Positions 1 to 8,410 of a stretch of 64,000 nucleotides of DNA are shown here, piece after piece; position 1 is the stretch's first letter, and each line of letters opens with the position of its first letter. Position numbers and translations under genes: made by a program. Location: contig DHVS01000029.1 of NCBI GenBank assembly GCA_002412795.1, positions 77,761 to 141,760 on the forward strand, read 5' to 3'. The stretch comes from a bacterium UBP2_UBA5202 (GTDB lineage Bacteria > Edwardsbacteria > AC1 > EtOH8). The notes under the pieces are model-generated. The model was not told the origin of the DNA. It saw nothing but the letters and a program-made list of their open reading frames with translations, and searched no databases.

Positions 1-585
1 CCGGCGGCGGGGGTCACATTCTCCACCATTTTGCCCAGCATTTTGCGCCAGGACCCGGACATCATCATGGTGGGCGAGATCCGCGACCGGGAGACCGCCG
101 AACACGCCATTCAGGCTGCCCTGACCGGTCACCTGGTGCTTTCCACCCTACACACCAACGACGCCCCCTCTGCCATGGTCCGGCTGCTTGACATAGGGAT
201 ACCATATTACCTGATCTCCTCTACCGTGATCGGCGTGATGGCCCAGCGTCTGGTGCGGAGGATCTGCCCCAACTGCCGCCGGGAACGGGCGGCCAGCCCC
301 GAGGACTTTGAGGGGTTTCCCGCCGGAGAGCGCCCGGCCAAGATATACTATGGAGAGGGATGCGTGGACTGCCGGGGAACGGGTTACAAGGGCCGGATCG
401 GGATATTTGAAGTGATGGAGATGACCGATAATTTGAAAGCGGTGCTGACCTACAACAACGCCAACCTCAGCGAGATATACAAGACAGCCGCTGCCGACGG
501 CATGGTCTCCCTTAAACAGGTGGCTCTGCAGAAAATGCTGGAGGGTTTGACGACCTATGAAGAAGTGATCTCGGTAAGCGGATAG
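1..585 (+). CDS. GspE/PilB-type secretion or pilus ATPase, C-terminal part (cut by window edge)
   Basis: Hexameric traffic ATPase that powers type II secretion or type IV pilus assembly from the cytoplasmic face. The frame is open from base 1, so only the last 194 residues are present and the Walker A region lies outside the window. Visible motifs are the Walker B/Asp region DPDIIMVGEIRD, the His box in GHLVLSTLHTNDAP, and the tetracysteine zinc-binding segment (ICPNC, then GCVDC about 35 residues later) typical of GspE and PilB. A prepilin peptidase lies 2.7 kb downstream and an isolated pseudopilin gene at 47424, so a pilus or secretion role is likely. The sequence does not decide between GspE and PilB. 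Family assignment is firm. Confidence 0.93.
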   Translation, partial: PAAGVTFSTILPSILRQDPDIIMVGEIRDRETAEHAIQAALTGHLVLSTLHTNDAPSAMVRLLDIGIPYYLISSTVIGVMAQRLVRRICPNCRRERAASPEDFEGFPAGERPAKIYYGEGCVDCRGTGYKGRIGIFEVMEMTDNLKAVLTYNNANLSEIYKTAAADGMVSLKQVALQKMLEGLTTYEEVISVSG

Positions 586-595
586 TTTAAGAACC

Positions 596-1033
596 ATGAA
601 ACAAGAAATAAAGTTGAATGATGACCATTTCTGCTTCGCTTGCGGCCGTAATAATCCCAACGGCCTGCAACTGAAGTTCACCTATCCCCAGCCGGGAACC
701 TGCCGGGCCGAGTTCGTTCCGGGACAGAAATACCAGGGCTGGAGTGGCATTTTGCACGGTGGCATCATCTCCACGCTTTTGGACGAGGCCCTGGCCCATG
801 CCGTGGGCGGGGCGGAAGGCGGGGGTGGGGCCTCCGGCGCGGTTACCGCCGAACTGACGGTCAGGTTCAAAAAACCGGTCAGGATCGGGAGCAAGATAAT
901 CCTGTCCGGCAAGGTGGAGAAAGACAACGGTAAAATTGTTGAAGCCAGTTCTGAGATCACCGATGAAACAGGTATGGTGCTGGCCTGCGCCCGGGGAAAA
1001 CTGGTCAGGCCGGCAGTAAAGTTTGGACCATAA
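596..1033 (+). CDS. PaaI-like hotdog-fold thioesterase
   Basis: A 145-residue single-domain protein, the usual size for PaaI/YbgC-type acyl-CoA thioesterases, which hydrolyse acyl- or aryl-CoA in the cytoplasm. An N-terminal pair of cysteines (CFACG) precedes the hotdog core. The core has the characteristic GILHGGIISTLLDEA segment, where the HGG turn and the following acidic residue form the active-site helix of this family. A later strand (VRFKKPVRIGSK) completes the fold. It starts 10 bases after the ATPase gene and is probably co-transcribed. The substrate cannot be inferred, and neighbouring genes do not define a pathway. Confidence 0.85.
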   Translation: MKQEIKLNDDHFCFACGRNNPNGLQLKFTYPQPGTCRAEFVPGQKYQGWSGILHGGIISTLLDEALAHAVGGAEGGGGASGAVTAELTVRFKKPVRIGSKIILSGKVEKDNGKIVEASSEITDETGMVLACARGKLVRPAVKFGP

Positions 1034-1048
1034 TAAAAAGGAAATCCG

Positions 1049-1396
1049 ATGGCAAAGATAATTTCATACTGCGGGCTGGACTGCTCGGTCTGTCCGGCTT
1101 ATTTGGCGGCCAGAAAAGACGATCCCGAATTACGGACCAACACGGCTGCCCAATGGTCAAAGATCTATCAGGCGGACATAAAACCCGAGGATGTCTTTTG
1201 CCAGGGATGCCATTCGGACGGGGAAAGGATTTTCGCCCACTGCCGGGTCTGCCTGATGAGGCAATGCGGAAAGAGCCGCAAACTGGAGAATTGCGCCCGA
1301 TGCGCAGATTATGCCTGTGATAAATTAAAAGCATTCCTTGATATGGTACCAGAGTCCAAAGCCAATCTGGAGAACATCAGACAAAAAATAAAATAG
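1049..1396 (+). CDS. DUF3795 cysteine-rich protein
   Basis: A small 115-residue protein with the DUF3795 pattern: an N-terminal YCGLDCSVCPAY motif followed by further cysteines in CQGC, HCRVC, QCG and NCARC, giving about ten Cys in total. This spacing suggests metal or zinc binding, but no activity is established for the family. It begins 15 bases after the thioesterase stop and is followed by the PLD-like gene, so it is probably part of the same transcript. No signal peptide is seen and it is probably cytoplasmic. Function unknown; family call is confident from the N-terminal motif. Confidence 0.82.
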   Translation: MAKIISYCGLDCSVCPAYLAARKDDPELRTNTAAQWSKIYQADIKPEDVFCQGCHSDGERIFAHCRVCLMRQCGKSRKLENCARCADYACDKLKAFLDMVPESKANLENIRQKIK

Positions 1397-1408
1397 GCAA
1401 GCCAGCCG

Positions 1409-1939
1409 ATGACGGAATTCATCACCGACGGACAGATATACCAAAGGGTGATACAGGAGGAGATCCCCCGAGCCAGAAGGTTTCTGTGGCTGGCCACTTC
1501 CGATTTGAAAGACCTTTATGTGGCCGAAGGCAAAAGGATGGTGCCGTTCTTAAAGGTATTGTCCGGACTTTACCAAAGCGGAGTGGAATTGAGGCTGATC
1601 CACGCCAAGGAGCCGGGGCCGAACTTCCGGAAGGATTTTGACCGCTATCCCTCACTGATAGAGGGTTTGGAGAGATTGCTTTGCCCCAGGGTCCATTTTA
1701 AAACGGTAATAATTGACGGGAAGTTTGCCTACTCCGGTAGCGCCAATCTGACCGGGGCCGGAATGGGGGCCAAATCTGACAATAGAAGGAATTTTGAATC
1801 AGGTTTCATTACTACGGAAAAAGCCCTGGTGAACAGCATAATGAAACAGTACGACGAGTTATGGATGGGAAAACACTGTGAAACCTGCCAGCGTAAAGCA
1901 TATTGCACTGAATACAAGGACATCCTGGATAAATCATGA
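1409..1939 (+). CDS. PLD-like phosphodiesterase domain protein
   Basis: A 176-residue protein with one HKD-type motif: VHFKTVIIDGKFAYSGSANL (H-x-K with the downstream D and the GSAN segment) around residues 95-115. Proteins with a single HKD motif normally dimerise to form the active site and include nucleases, phospholipases and uncharacterised family members. No signal peptide is visible. The C-terminus has a small Cys cluster (CETCQRKAYC). Its last four bases (ATGA) overlap the rimO start, so the two are translationally linked. It could be a nuclease, but substrate cannot be read from the sequence. Confidence 0.8.
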   Translation: MTEFITDGQIYQRVIQEEIPRARRFLWLATSDLKDLYVAEGKRMVPFLKVLSGLYQSGVELRLIHAKEPGPNFRKDFDRYPSLIEGLERLLCPRVHFKTVIIDGKFAYSGSANLTGAGMGAKSDNRRNFESGFITTEKALVNSIMKQYDELWMGKHCETCQRKAYCTEYKDILDKS

Positions 1940-3327
1940 TCAATACTGTAAACTCTTTGTCTGACCGTAAGGTATATATCGTTTCGCTGGGCTGCTCCAA
2001 GAACCGGGTGGATACCGAGATCATGCTAGGCCGGCTCATTAGGGCCGGGTATCTGATCACCGGAACGCTGAACCAAGCCGACGCAGTCATCGTAAATACC
2101 TGCGGTTTCCTGCAGGAGTCTGTCAACGAGGCCCTGTCCGAGCTGACGGCCCTGGCCGGACACAAGAATAAGACGGGTTTCCGGCTGGTGGCCACCGGCT
2201 GTCTGGTGCAGCGGATGGGCAAAGAACTGTTGCACAAAGTCCCGGAGATCGACGCCTTGGTCGGTGTGCACGGCTATAATGACATCGTTTCCGCCGTAAC
2301 CGGGGGCCGAAAAACAGCCGTTCCAAAAACCGCCTGTGAATATCCATCGGCATTCTATCATAACCGCGTTATGACCACCGGGCCGGGCTGGGCCTATCTC
2401 CGCATAGCCGACGGCTGCGACAACAATTGTTCCTATTGTCTGATTCCGAAGATACGGGGAAGATTTCGCAGCCGGAAGATGGGTGATATCGTAGCTGAGG
2501 CCAGAATGTTGGTTAGCAAAGGCGTTAAAGAGATCAACCTGATCGCCCAGGACACCACTAATTACGGACTTGATCTGCATGGCAAAAGGTGTTTGGGCAA
2601 ACTGGTAAAACGGCTGGACAAAGTGCCGGGATTGGAGTGGATCAGAATACTCTACGCCCATCCGGCCCATTTGGATGAAGGTCTGATAAATGACCTGTCG
2701 GAGACAGAGCATGCGGTCAATTATCTTGACCTGCCGTTGCAGCATGCCTCTGACCGTATACTGGCTTCCATGGGCAGGAGGACAACCAAAAAGAGCATCA
2801 CCTCTTTGATCAAAAAACTGAGAAAGGAAAGCCCGGGGCTGGTTCTCAGAACGACCATGATGGTGGGCTATCCCGGCGAGACGGAAAAGGAATTTAGGGA
2901 ATTGATGGATCTGGCCGTTGGGTCGGGTTTTGACCGGCTGGGCGCGTTTGTCTTTTCTCCGGAGCCCGGTACCAGGGCGGCCGGTTTGCCCGGCCAGGTT
3001 GACGCCGGCACCAAAGACCGGCGGCTGAGGCGATTGATGGAGCAACAACAAAAAATATCACTCTCACGGAACCGGATCAGGCTGAACAAAAAAGTGATGG
3101 TACTGGTGGAAGGCGAGTGCGTGAACGATCTGAATATCAAGTTTCGGAAAGGTTTCCGATATTACGGCCGCAGCCGGGCCGAGGCTCCGGAGGTGGACGG
3201 CAAGGTATACATAAAAACAGGCAAAAGGCTTGAATACGGCAGTATTGTTCCGGTAAGAATAGACCGGGCCTGGGACTATGACCTGGGCGGTACTTTGATC
3301 AATCAACAAGATTGGGCCTTATGCTAA
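1936..3327 (+). CDS. rimO: Ribosomal protein S12 methylthiotransferase RimO
   Basis: Radical-SAM enzyme that adds a methylthio group to an aspartate of ribosomal protein S12. Its 463 residues fit the family. The N-terminal MTTase domain carries its three cluster-binding cysteines (C20 in SLGCSKNR, C56 in VNTCGF, and one in ATGCLVQR). The radical-SAM CxxxCxxC motif is C161/C165/C168 (GCDNNCSYC). A C-terminal TRAM-like domain follows. SLGCSKN and the length favour RimO over MiaB. The start overlaps the preceding stop, and the end overlaps the prepilin peptidase start by seven bases, so it sits inside a tight operon. Confidence 0.93.
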   Translation: MINTVNSLSDRKVYIVSLGCSKNRVDTEIMLGRLIRAGYLITGTLNQADAVIVNTCGFLQESVNEALSELTALAGHKNKTGFRLVATGCLVQRMGKELLHKVPEIDALVGVHGYNDIVSAVTGGRKTAVPKTACEYPSAFYHNRVMTTGPGWAYLRIADGCDNNCSYCLIPKIRGRFRSRKMGDIVAEARMLVSKGVKEINLIAQDTTNYGLDLHGKRCLGKLVKRLDKVPGLEWIRILYAHPAHLDEGLINDLSETEHAVNYLDLPLQHASDRILASMGRRTTKKSITSLIKKLRKESPGLVLRTTMMVGYPGETEKEFRELMDLAVGSGFDRLGAFVFSPEPGTRAAGLPGQVDAGTKDRRLRRLMEQQQKISLSRNRIRLNKKVMVLVEGECVNDLNIKFRKGFRYYGRSRAEAPEVDGKVYIKTGKRLEYGSIVPVRIDRAWDYDLGGTLINQQDWALC

Positions 3328-4181
3328 TAGCTCTGATTTTTTTTCTTTTTGGCCTGCTGTTCGGGTCTTTTGCCAATGTCTGCATCTGGCGCATTCCCAG
3401 AAAAGAGGAGGTGGTCATCAAACCATCGCACTGTCCTGACTGCGGTGCCGCCATCAAATGGTACCAGAATATCCCGGTGGTCAGTTATCTGCTACTGAGC
3501 GGCAGATGCCGCCAGTGCCAAAAGAAGATCTCGGTGCAATACCCTTTGGTGGAGCTTTTGGGCGGTCTGCTGTTTGCCACCGCGTACCTGAAATTCGGCC
3601 TGGACTGGCGTCTGGCCGGTTACCTGCCTTTTTTATGGACCCTGCTGGTGATCTCGGCCATAGACTTCAGGCATTACATCATCCCCGATCTGCTGAGCCT
3701 TCCCGGGATGGGCCTGGGTCTTGCTTTCGGAATGGCAGGGACATTTCTCCCCGTCTTAAATCTTTCAATATTCGGATACAATGATCCTTTTGCAGTCTGG
3801 GCCTGGCTGGACAGCCTGTTAGGAATGCTGATGGGCGGAGGATTGATATGGCTTTCGGCCTGGGGCGGGGAAAAGATATTCAAGCAGGAGGCCATGGGAG
3901 GCGGGGACGTTAAACTGGCAGCCTTGATCGGGGCTTTTGTCGGCTGGCAGGCTGTTCTGATGGTATTGTTCCTTTCCTTTCTGCTAGGCACTTTGGCCGG
4001 GGTTCCCCTGATGCTGCTGGGCAGGCTGAAAAAGACGGCGGAAGTGTTTGACGATGTTCCCAAAGGCCAGCCGTCCAAGGCCATGGTTCCTTTCGGTCCG
4101 TTCTTGGCAATGGGGGCTGTGATCGCAATGCTGGCAGGGAAAGCCATCTGGTTTTTATACGCGGCTTTGCTGGTTCGATAG
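3321..4181 (+). CDS. Prepilin peptidase (PilD/GspO, A24 family)
   Basis: Inner-membrane aspartic peptidase that cleaves and N-methylates type IV prepilins and pseudopilins. The cytoplasmic zinc loop has two CxxC pairs (CPDCGAAIKWYQNIPVVSYL, then CRQC) and is followed by several hydrophobic helices. The catalytic GGGD motif is seen in AMGGGDVKLAAL, with the first catalytic Asp expected in the SAIDFRHYIIPD segment. ATG at 3321 overlaps rimO; a TTG at 3312 is an alternative start. The 286 residues are normal for the full-length methylase/peptidase form. Likely substrates include the pseudopilin encoded at 47424. Confidence 0.93.
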   Translation: MLIALIFFLFGLLFGSFANVCIWRIPRKEEVVIKPSHCPDCGAAIKWYQNIPVVSYLLLSGRCRQCQKKISVQYPLVELLGGLLFATAYLKFGLDWRLAGYLPFLWTLLVISAIDFRHYIIPDLLSLPGMGLGLAFGMAGTFLPVLNLSIFGYNDPFAVWAWLDSLLGMLMGGGLIWLSAWGGEKIFKQEAMGGGDVKLAALIGAFVGWQAVLMVLFLSFLLGTLAGVPLMLLGRLKKTAEVFDDVPKGQPSKAMVPFGPFLAMGAVIAMLAGKAIWFLYAALLVR

Positions 4182-4218
4182 CTGGATAGAAATTATATCC
4201 AAAACTTCAGTCAGACAC

Positions 4219-4247
4219 TTGACAAACCGCCTGATTTAGGTTATAGT
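4219..4247 (+). promoter_or_regulatory. Sigma-70-type promoter of the T9SS-like operon
   Basis: TTGACA at 4219-4224 and TATAGT at 4242-4247 with a 17-base spacer, in an AT-rich gap. Predicted transcription start is near 4254, leaving a leader of about 200 nt before the ATG at 4453. Near-perfect consensus and ideal spacing. Confidence 0.75.
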
Positions 4248-4290
4248 TATTAAGTTAACAAAAGAAGCCACAAGGAGATATTTATATTAG

Positions 4291-4446
4291 AGCCGTCAAT
4301 GTCAGGGATTAAACAGGGATTTTGAAAATATTTAGAACAGCCCTTTTTACCGCACCCTGATATCGGCTCGGCACTACCTCTTTTGGCAATGTTTTTTGCC
4401 ATGTTTAGCCGGTATCAGTCAATTGATACCGGCATTTTAATTTTTA
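4291..4446 (+). promoter_or_regulatory. Structured leader with competing stems (candidate riboswitch/attenuator)
   Basis: The leader can form three mutually exclusive helices. (1) 4291-4308 (GAGCCG, bulge TCA, ATGTCAGGG) pairs with 4355-4369 (CCCTGATATCGGCTC), 15 pairs including one G-U, enclosing about 46 nt. (2) 4357-4368 (CTGATATCGGCT) pairs with 4407-4418 (AGCCGGTATCAG), 12 pairs with one G-U. (3) 4408-4416 pairs with 4425-4433 as an intrinsic terminator. Helix 1 blocks helix 2, and helix 2 blocks the terminator, which is the usual aptamer / antiterminator / terminator order. A small hairpin (GGCAA/TTGCC, 4385-4400) lies in the loop of helix 2. I do not recognise the aptamer class. Confidence 0.6.
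4408..4446 (+). terminator. Intrinsic terminator in the operon leader
   Basis: Perfect 9-bp stem GCCGGTATC (4408-4416) / GATACCGGC (4425-4433) with an 8-nt loop, followed by ATTTTAATTTTTATC. It ends only about 7 bases before the ATG at 4453. It lies downstream of a strong promoter rather than directly after the upstream gene, which suggests conditional termination. Confidence 0.7.
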
Positions 4447-4452
4447 TCAGCG

Positions 4453-7400
4453 ATGATCAAAAAACTAATAATAATAATTTTTGCCATTGGGTTTATGTCC
4501 GCTACGGCCATAGCCCAGGTAAAACTTTTAAAGTCGGATGACCGAGGCGCTTTGATTTCCTGCCAGTTTGCCCCCGTAAGTATGAATCAGAACGGCCAGG
4601 GTCAGACCATACCAGCAATCTCAGGCTGTCAAATAGAAGGGGAGCCGGGCCAGCCCATCAGCTTGTACCAGCAGATAATGGTGGGAATTCCCCCGAATGC
4701 CAGGGTGGAAGTTAAAATGCTCACCGGAGATTATAAGGAATATGCCGGCATCGACCTAGCACCCGTTCCTTTCTTGGAGGTAAGGGGACAGAATGACCTA
4801 GGCAGTTACGCTTACCGCAAAAACAATAAATATTATCAGCACAATGGTTTATATCCGCAAGTTCCAGTATTGCTTCATTCTGTTAATATGCTGCGGCGCC
4901 ACCAGGTTGCGCTGGTAAAAGTTCATCCCATTAAATATGATCCGATCTCACGAAAATTAAGGGTCTACAGCAGGATGCAGGTGCAGGTAACCTGGGATAT
5001 TCCCGGACGTTCCGGAGTTATGGAGGATGATGAAGTTTACGGGCCGATCCTGGCGGATAAGATAATCAATTACCCGCAGTCAAAAAGCTGGCTGAACGAA
5101 TTTTCCAAGGCCGGGGACAAGGCCGAAGACCCTTTTGCCGCGGCCCCCGTTTGGTACAAACTGTCGGTGGTCAGCCAGGGAATTTACCGGCTGGATTACA
5201 ACTACCTGAAAAGGAACGGCATCAACCCCGACATCATAGATCCCCGGACCATTAAAATATTCAACGGCGGATCGCGGGCCTTTTCAAAATCATACAGTCC
5301 GCCTACCGATACTTTAAAGCAAATGGGGATCCTGGTTAAAGGGGAGCAGGACGGCAGGTTTGACCAAGGTGATCAGATAGTCTTTTTCGGGCAAAACCTG
5401 GCCGGGTGGGATAAGAACAGCGCCCTGCTCAACGGGCATTATTATAATCCATACGGCGACACCAACAGCTACTGGCTTTGCTGGGGAGGTTCCGCCGGTT
5501 TAAGGATGGCCGAACGCGATTGCCGTCCGATATCTTCAAAATACGTCACTCCTCAAAGTTTTACCGATACTTTACATTTTGAACAGGATGCTTTTAATCC
5601 ATTCAATTCCGGGGAGCTTTGGTACTGGTTAAGCATGAAGCGGATGACGTCGGAAGCTTATCGTGACTACGGCCTGGCGTTTGACCTATCCCATGCCATG
5701 CCGGGAACGGCCAAGGTAAAAATAAATTACCGGTCCGGAATCAGTAGTAAACATCATCTGAACTGGGGGATCAACGGCACCATTTATAACCAAAAGATAT
5801 GGATTGGTGCACCCGATTCCGAAGCATATACGGATTCTTTGATCTTGTCCGGGCTGCCGGCTGCAACCAATGTTTTAAATTTGCAATTGGACCGCAGTTC
5901 CGCTGATACATTGGATATAGTATATCTAAATTGGTTCGAAGTCTATTACCGCCGCAACTATCAGGCCTTTAACTATAACCTTAAATTCAGGGCCGATTCC
6001 CTTGGAGGCCAGCCTTACCGTTTTCATCTGACCGGATTCTCCAGCGACAGCCTTTATGTTCTGGACATCAGCAAACCGGAAAAACCAGTTGCCATCACCA
6101 GCGACCGTTTTTACCAGTCTTATGCCGAGTTTGAGGACTCCTGGCAGAAAGGACGGCTTTATTTTGCAGCTGCCGGACCCGGCTGGCAGAGACCGGTCAA
6201 GATAGAACCTTATGTGCCCCAGAATCTAAGGCAGAAGCACCTGTCGGTGAATTACCTGGTAATTACTGCCGATGAATTTTGGCCCCAGGCTCAGGCTTTG
6301 CTGGCCATGCATTCCGGCGAAGCCCGCTTACAGCCTTCAGCAGCGGTAAAGCTTTCCTGGATATACAATGAATTCAGTTTTGGGTTAAAAGATCCATCGG
6401 CCATCCGTAAATTTCTGGATCACATTTATTTGGGTTCCGGCCAAGCCAATCCTAAAAGGTGCCTATTATTTGGCGACGGCAGTTATGATTACCGGGAGAT
6501 AGACAGGACCTGGGGCCGGCATAATTTTATCCCCACCCACCAGGAAGACGGATTGTATTATGAACTCGGTGAATATCTTTTTTCCACTTTTGACGACTGG
6601 TTTGTGCGTCTGAACAACTCAACCTTGCCCCAGCTTATATTGGCCAGGATACCGGCCAAGAATTCGGATGAAGCCTGGGCGGTGGTAAATAAATCATCCC
6701 GTTATAACTCCAGAGCCGGCGAGGCCCAATGGCGCAACCGGGCTATTTTAATGGCCGATGATGAATTCGGCTCGGGTGGCGTTGGCGGTGAAAGAATCCA
6801 CACTGACGATTCGGAATATTTGGCTGAAAATATCCTTCCCAAAAATTACGAAATAACCAAAGTATACGGAGCCATGCGGGAATATCCCAAGGATTCGGAC
6901 GGTCATAAGCCTGATGCCCGGAATGCCCTGGTAAGCCATTGGAACCAGGGGGCTGCCATCATAAACTTTTTCGGACACGGAGCATATTGGGTTTGGGGCC
7001 ATGAATGGTATTTCAGGGACACCGATGTGGCCAACCTTGCCAACGGCGATAAATTGCCCCTGGTGCTGATGGGGACCTGCGGAACCACCAGATTTGACAT
7101 GAACCGTTATGAATCAATAGGCACGTCATTAGTGGTAAAAAACGGAGGGGGGGCCATCGCCACCGTCGGTGCCACCAGGGGAACTTATTCTACCGGGAAC
7201 GACACCCTGGTCAAACTTATTTATGACGGCTTGTTTAATAAATCATATGATATCGGCCAGGCAGTTTACGGCAGTAAATTTACTTTTAATAACCCGCTCT
7301 ACATATTGATGGGCGATCCGGCTCTGTTTTTATCCAGACCGGCCGGATCATGCAGCCTAACTTTAAGCGATGACACCCTAAAAAGCCGGGGGCTTTATTC

Positions 7401-8379
7401 GGTAAAGGGCAAAATAAGCGGGCTGCCGAGACAATTTAACGGCCAGGCACTGCTTACTGTTTATGATGCCGCTCGGACGGATTGTTCTATACTTACACCT
7501 TCCTTGACATTCACGGTCCCAGGCAAACCGATAATCAGGTTTGGATCTGCGGTCCAAGGTGATAGTTTAAACGCCAGCTTTATTCTGCCTAATATGACTT
7601 CGATTCGAGCAGAAAGCTTGGTGGTTGCTGGCGCCCGTTTGAGTGTTTATGCCTGGAGCACAAGCTTTGATGCCAGTAGTATCTTGGGCGGCAATCTTTG
7701 GTTGGGAGGGGCGGTGGCTTCGGATACATCCGACAAGGCCAAACCTATCATAGAAGTGTGGAACAATGACGTAAAATTGGCCGATGGGGATGTAGTAGGC
7801 AAATCATCACGATTGACTGTTAAGGTCGGCGATGACCGGGGGCTTAATATTATTTCCTTTTTGACTAGCCAAACAGATCAGTTGCAACTGGTTGTTGACG
7901 ACAAGCTTCCTGTGTATTGCCTCGGTGCGGATTTTGTATTTGACAATGGCAGCAACGTTTCCGGGCAGGCTGTTTGGCCCGTTTCTACCAATACCGGCCC
8001 TCATAAATTCAAATTCTCAGCTTACGATTTGGCGTCAAATAAAGGCGTTTTGGAAATTAATCTGAATGTCTTGGCATCCTCCGGAGATAATAAGATTGAC
8101 GGAGTTTACAATTATCCCAATCCGTTCAAGCAGGGCACCTGTTTCACCTTCAATTTATACCAAGAAGGCGATGTGACCGTAAAGATATACACCATCGGAG
8201 GCCGGACCATCAAAACACTTACCCAAAGCGGCCGGAGCATCGGCTACAACCAATTATACTGGGACGGACGGGATGCCGACGGGAGCCTTTTGGCCAACGG
8301 CGTTTATTTCTATAAGATCTCGGTCAAGGGGCCGTCCGGCGAGGCCAGCAAAATCGGTAAATTAGCAGTAATGAAATAA
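4453..8379 (+). CDS. PorU-like C25 (gingipain-type) peptidase with T9SS sorting domain
   Basis: A 1308-residue secreted protein resembling the T9SS sortase PorU, which removes C-terminal signals from T9SS cargo at the cell surface. A signal peptide (KKLIIIIFAIGFMSATAIAQ) is followed by an N-terminal region typical of PorU and gingipain pro-domains (GILVKGEQDGRFDQGDQIVF, near residue 295). The C25 catalytic core has HG in NFFGHGAYWVWGHEW (near residue 840) and the Cys in VLMGTCGTTRFD (near residue 876). The last 90 residues (NYPNPF to KLAVMK) are a type A sorting domain, which canonical PorU lacks, so it could instead be a secreted C25 protease. No clear Shine-Dalgarno precedes the ATG, which sits right after the leader terminator. 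The next gene encodes a PorV-like partner. Confidence 0.8.
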   Translation: MIKKLIIIIFAIGFMSATAIAQVKLLKSDDRGALISCQFAPVSMNQNGQGQTIPAISGCQIEGEPGQPISLYQQIMVGIPPNARVEVKMLTGDYKEYAGIDLAPVPFLEVRGQNDLGSYAYRKNNKYYQHNGLYPQVPVLLHSVNMLRRHQVALVKVHPIKYDPISRKLRVYSRMQVQVTWDIPGRSGVMEDDEVYGPILADKIINYPQSKSWLNEFSKAGDKAEDPFAAAPVWYKLSVVSQGIYRLDYNYLKRNGINPDIIDPRTIKIFNGGSRAFSKSYSPPTDTLKQMGILVKGEQDGRFDQGDQIVFFGQNLAGWDKNSALLNGHYYNPYGDTNSYWLCWGGSAGLRMAERDCRPISSKYVTPQSFTDTLHFEQDAFNPFNSGELWYWLSMKRMTSEAYRDYGLAFDLSHAMPGTAKVKINYRSGISSKHHLNWGINGTIYNQKIWIGAPDSEAYTDSLILSGLPAATNVLNLQLDRSSADTLDIVYLNWFEVYYRRNYQAFNYNLKFRADSLGGQPYRFHLTGFSSDSLYVLDISKPEKPVAITSDRFYQSYAEFEDSWQKGRLYFAAAGPGWQRPVKIEPYVPQNLRQKHLSVNYLVITADEFWPQAQALLAMHSGEARLQPSAAVKLSWIYNEFSFGLKDPSAIRKFLDHIYLGSGQANPKRCLLFGDGSYDYREIDRTWGRHNFIPTHQEDGLYYELGEYLFSTFDDWFVRLNNSTLPQLILARIPAKNSDEAWAVVNKSSRYNSRAGEAQWRNRAILMADDEFGSGGVGGERIHTDDSEYLAENILPKNYEITKVYGAMREYPKDSDGHKPDARNALVSHWNQGAAIINFFGHGAYWVWGHEWYFRDTDVANLANGDKLPLVLMGTCGTTRFDMNRYESIGTSLVVKNGGGAIATVGATRGTYSTGNDTLVKLIYDGLFNKSYDIGQAVYGSKFTFNNPLYILMGDPALFLSRPAGSCSLTLSDDTLKSRGLYSVKGKISGLPRQFNGQALLTVYDAARTDCSILTPSLTFTVPGKPIIRFGSAVQGDSLNASFILPNMTSIRAESLVVAGARLSVYAWSTSFDASSILGGNLWLGGAVASDTSDKAKPIIEVWNNDVKLADGDVVGKSSRLTVKVGDDRGLNIISFLTSQTDQLQLVVDDKLPVYCLGADFVFDNGSNVSGQAVWPVSTNTGPHKFKFSAYDLASNKGVLEINLNVLASSGDNKIDGVYNYPNPFKQGTCFTFNLYQEGDVTVKIYTIGGRTIKTLTQSGRSIGYNQLYWDGRDADGSLLANGVYFYKISVKGPSGEASKIGKLAVMK

Positions 8380-8410
8380 TAAGTTTAAGAATCAACAGGA
8401 GAGAAAAGAA

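Noticed and set aside
2026..3051. Long open frame on the minus strand opposite rimO
   Set aside because: It mirrors rimO codon structure, has no recognised motif and no ribosome binding site.
4299..4325. Possible 8-codon leader peptide in the operon leader
   Set aside because: The nearest purine-rich site (4273-4280) is about 20 bases away, and the codons show no enrichment for a regulatory amino acid. The RNA stems explain the region better.
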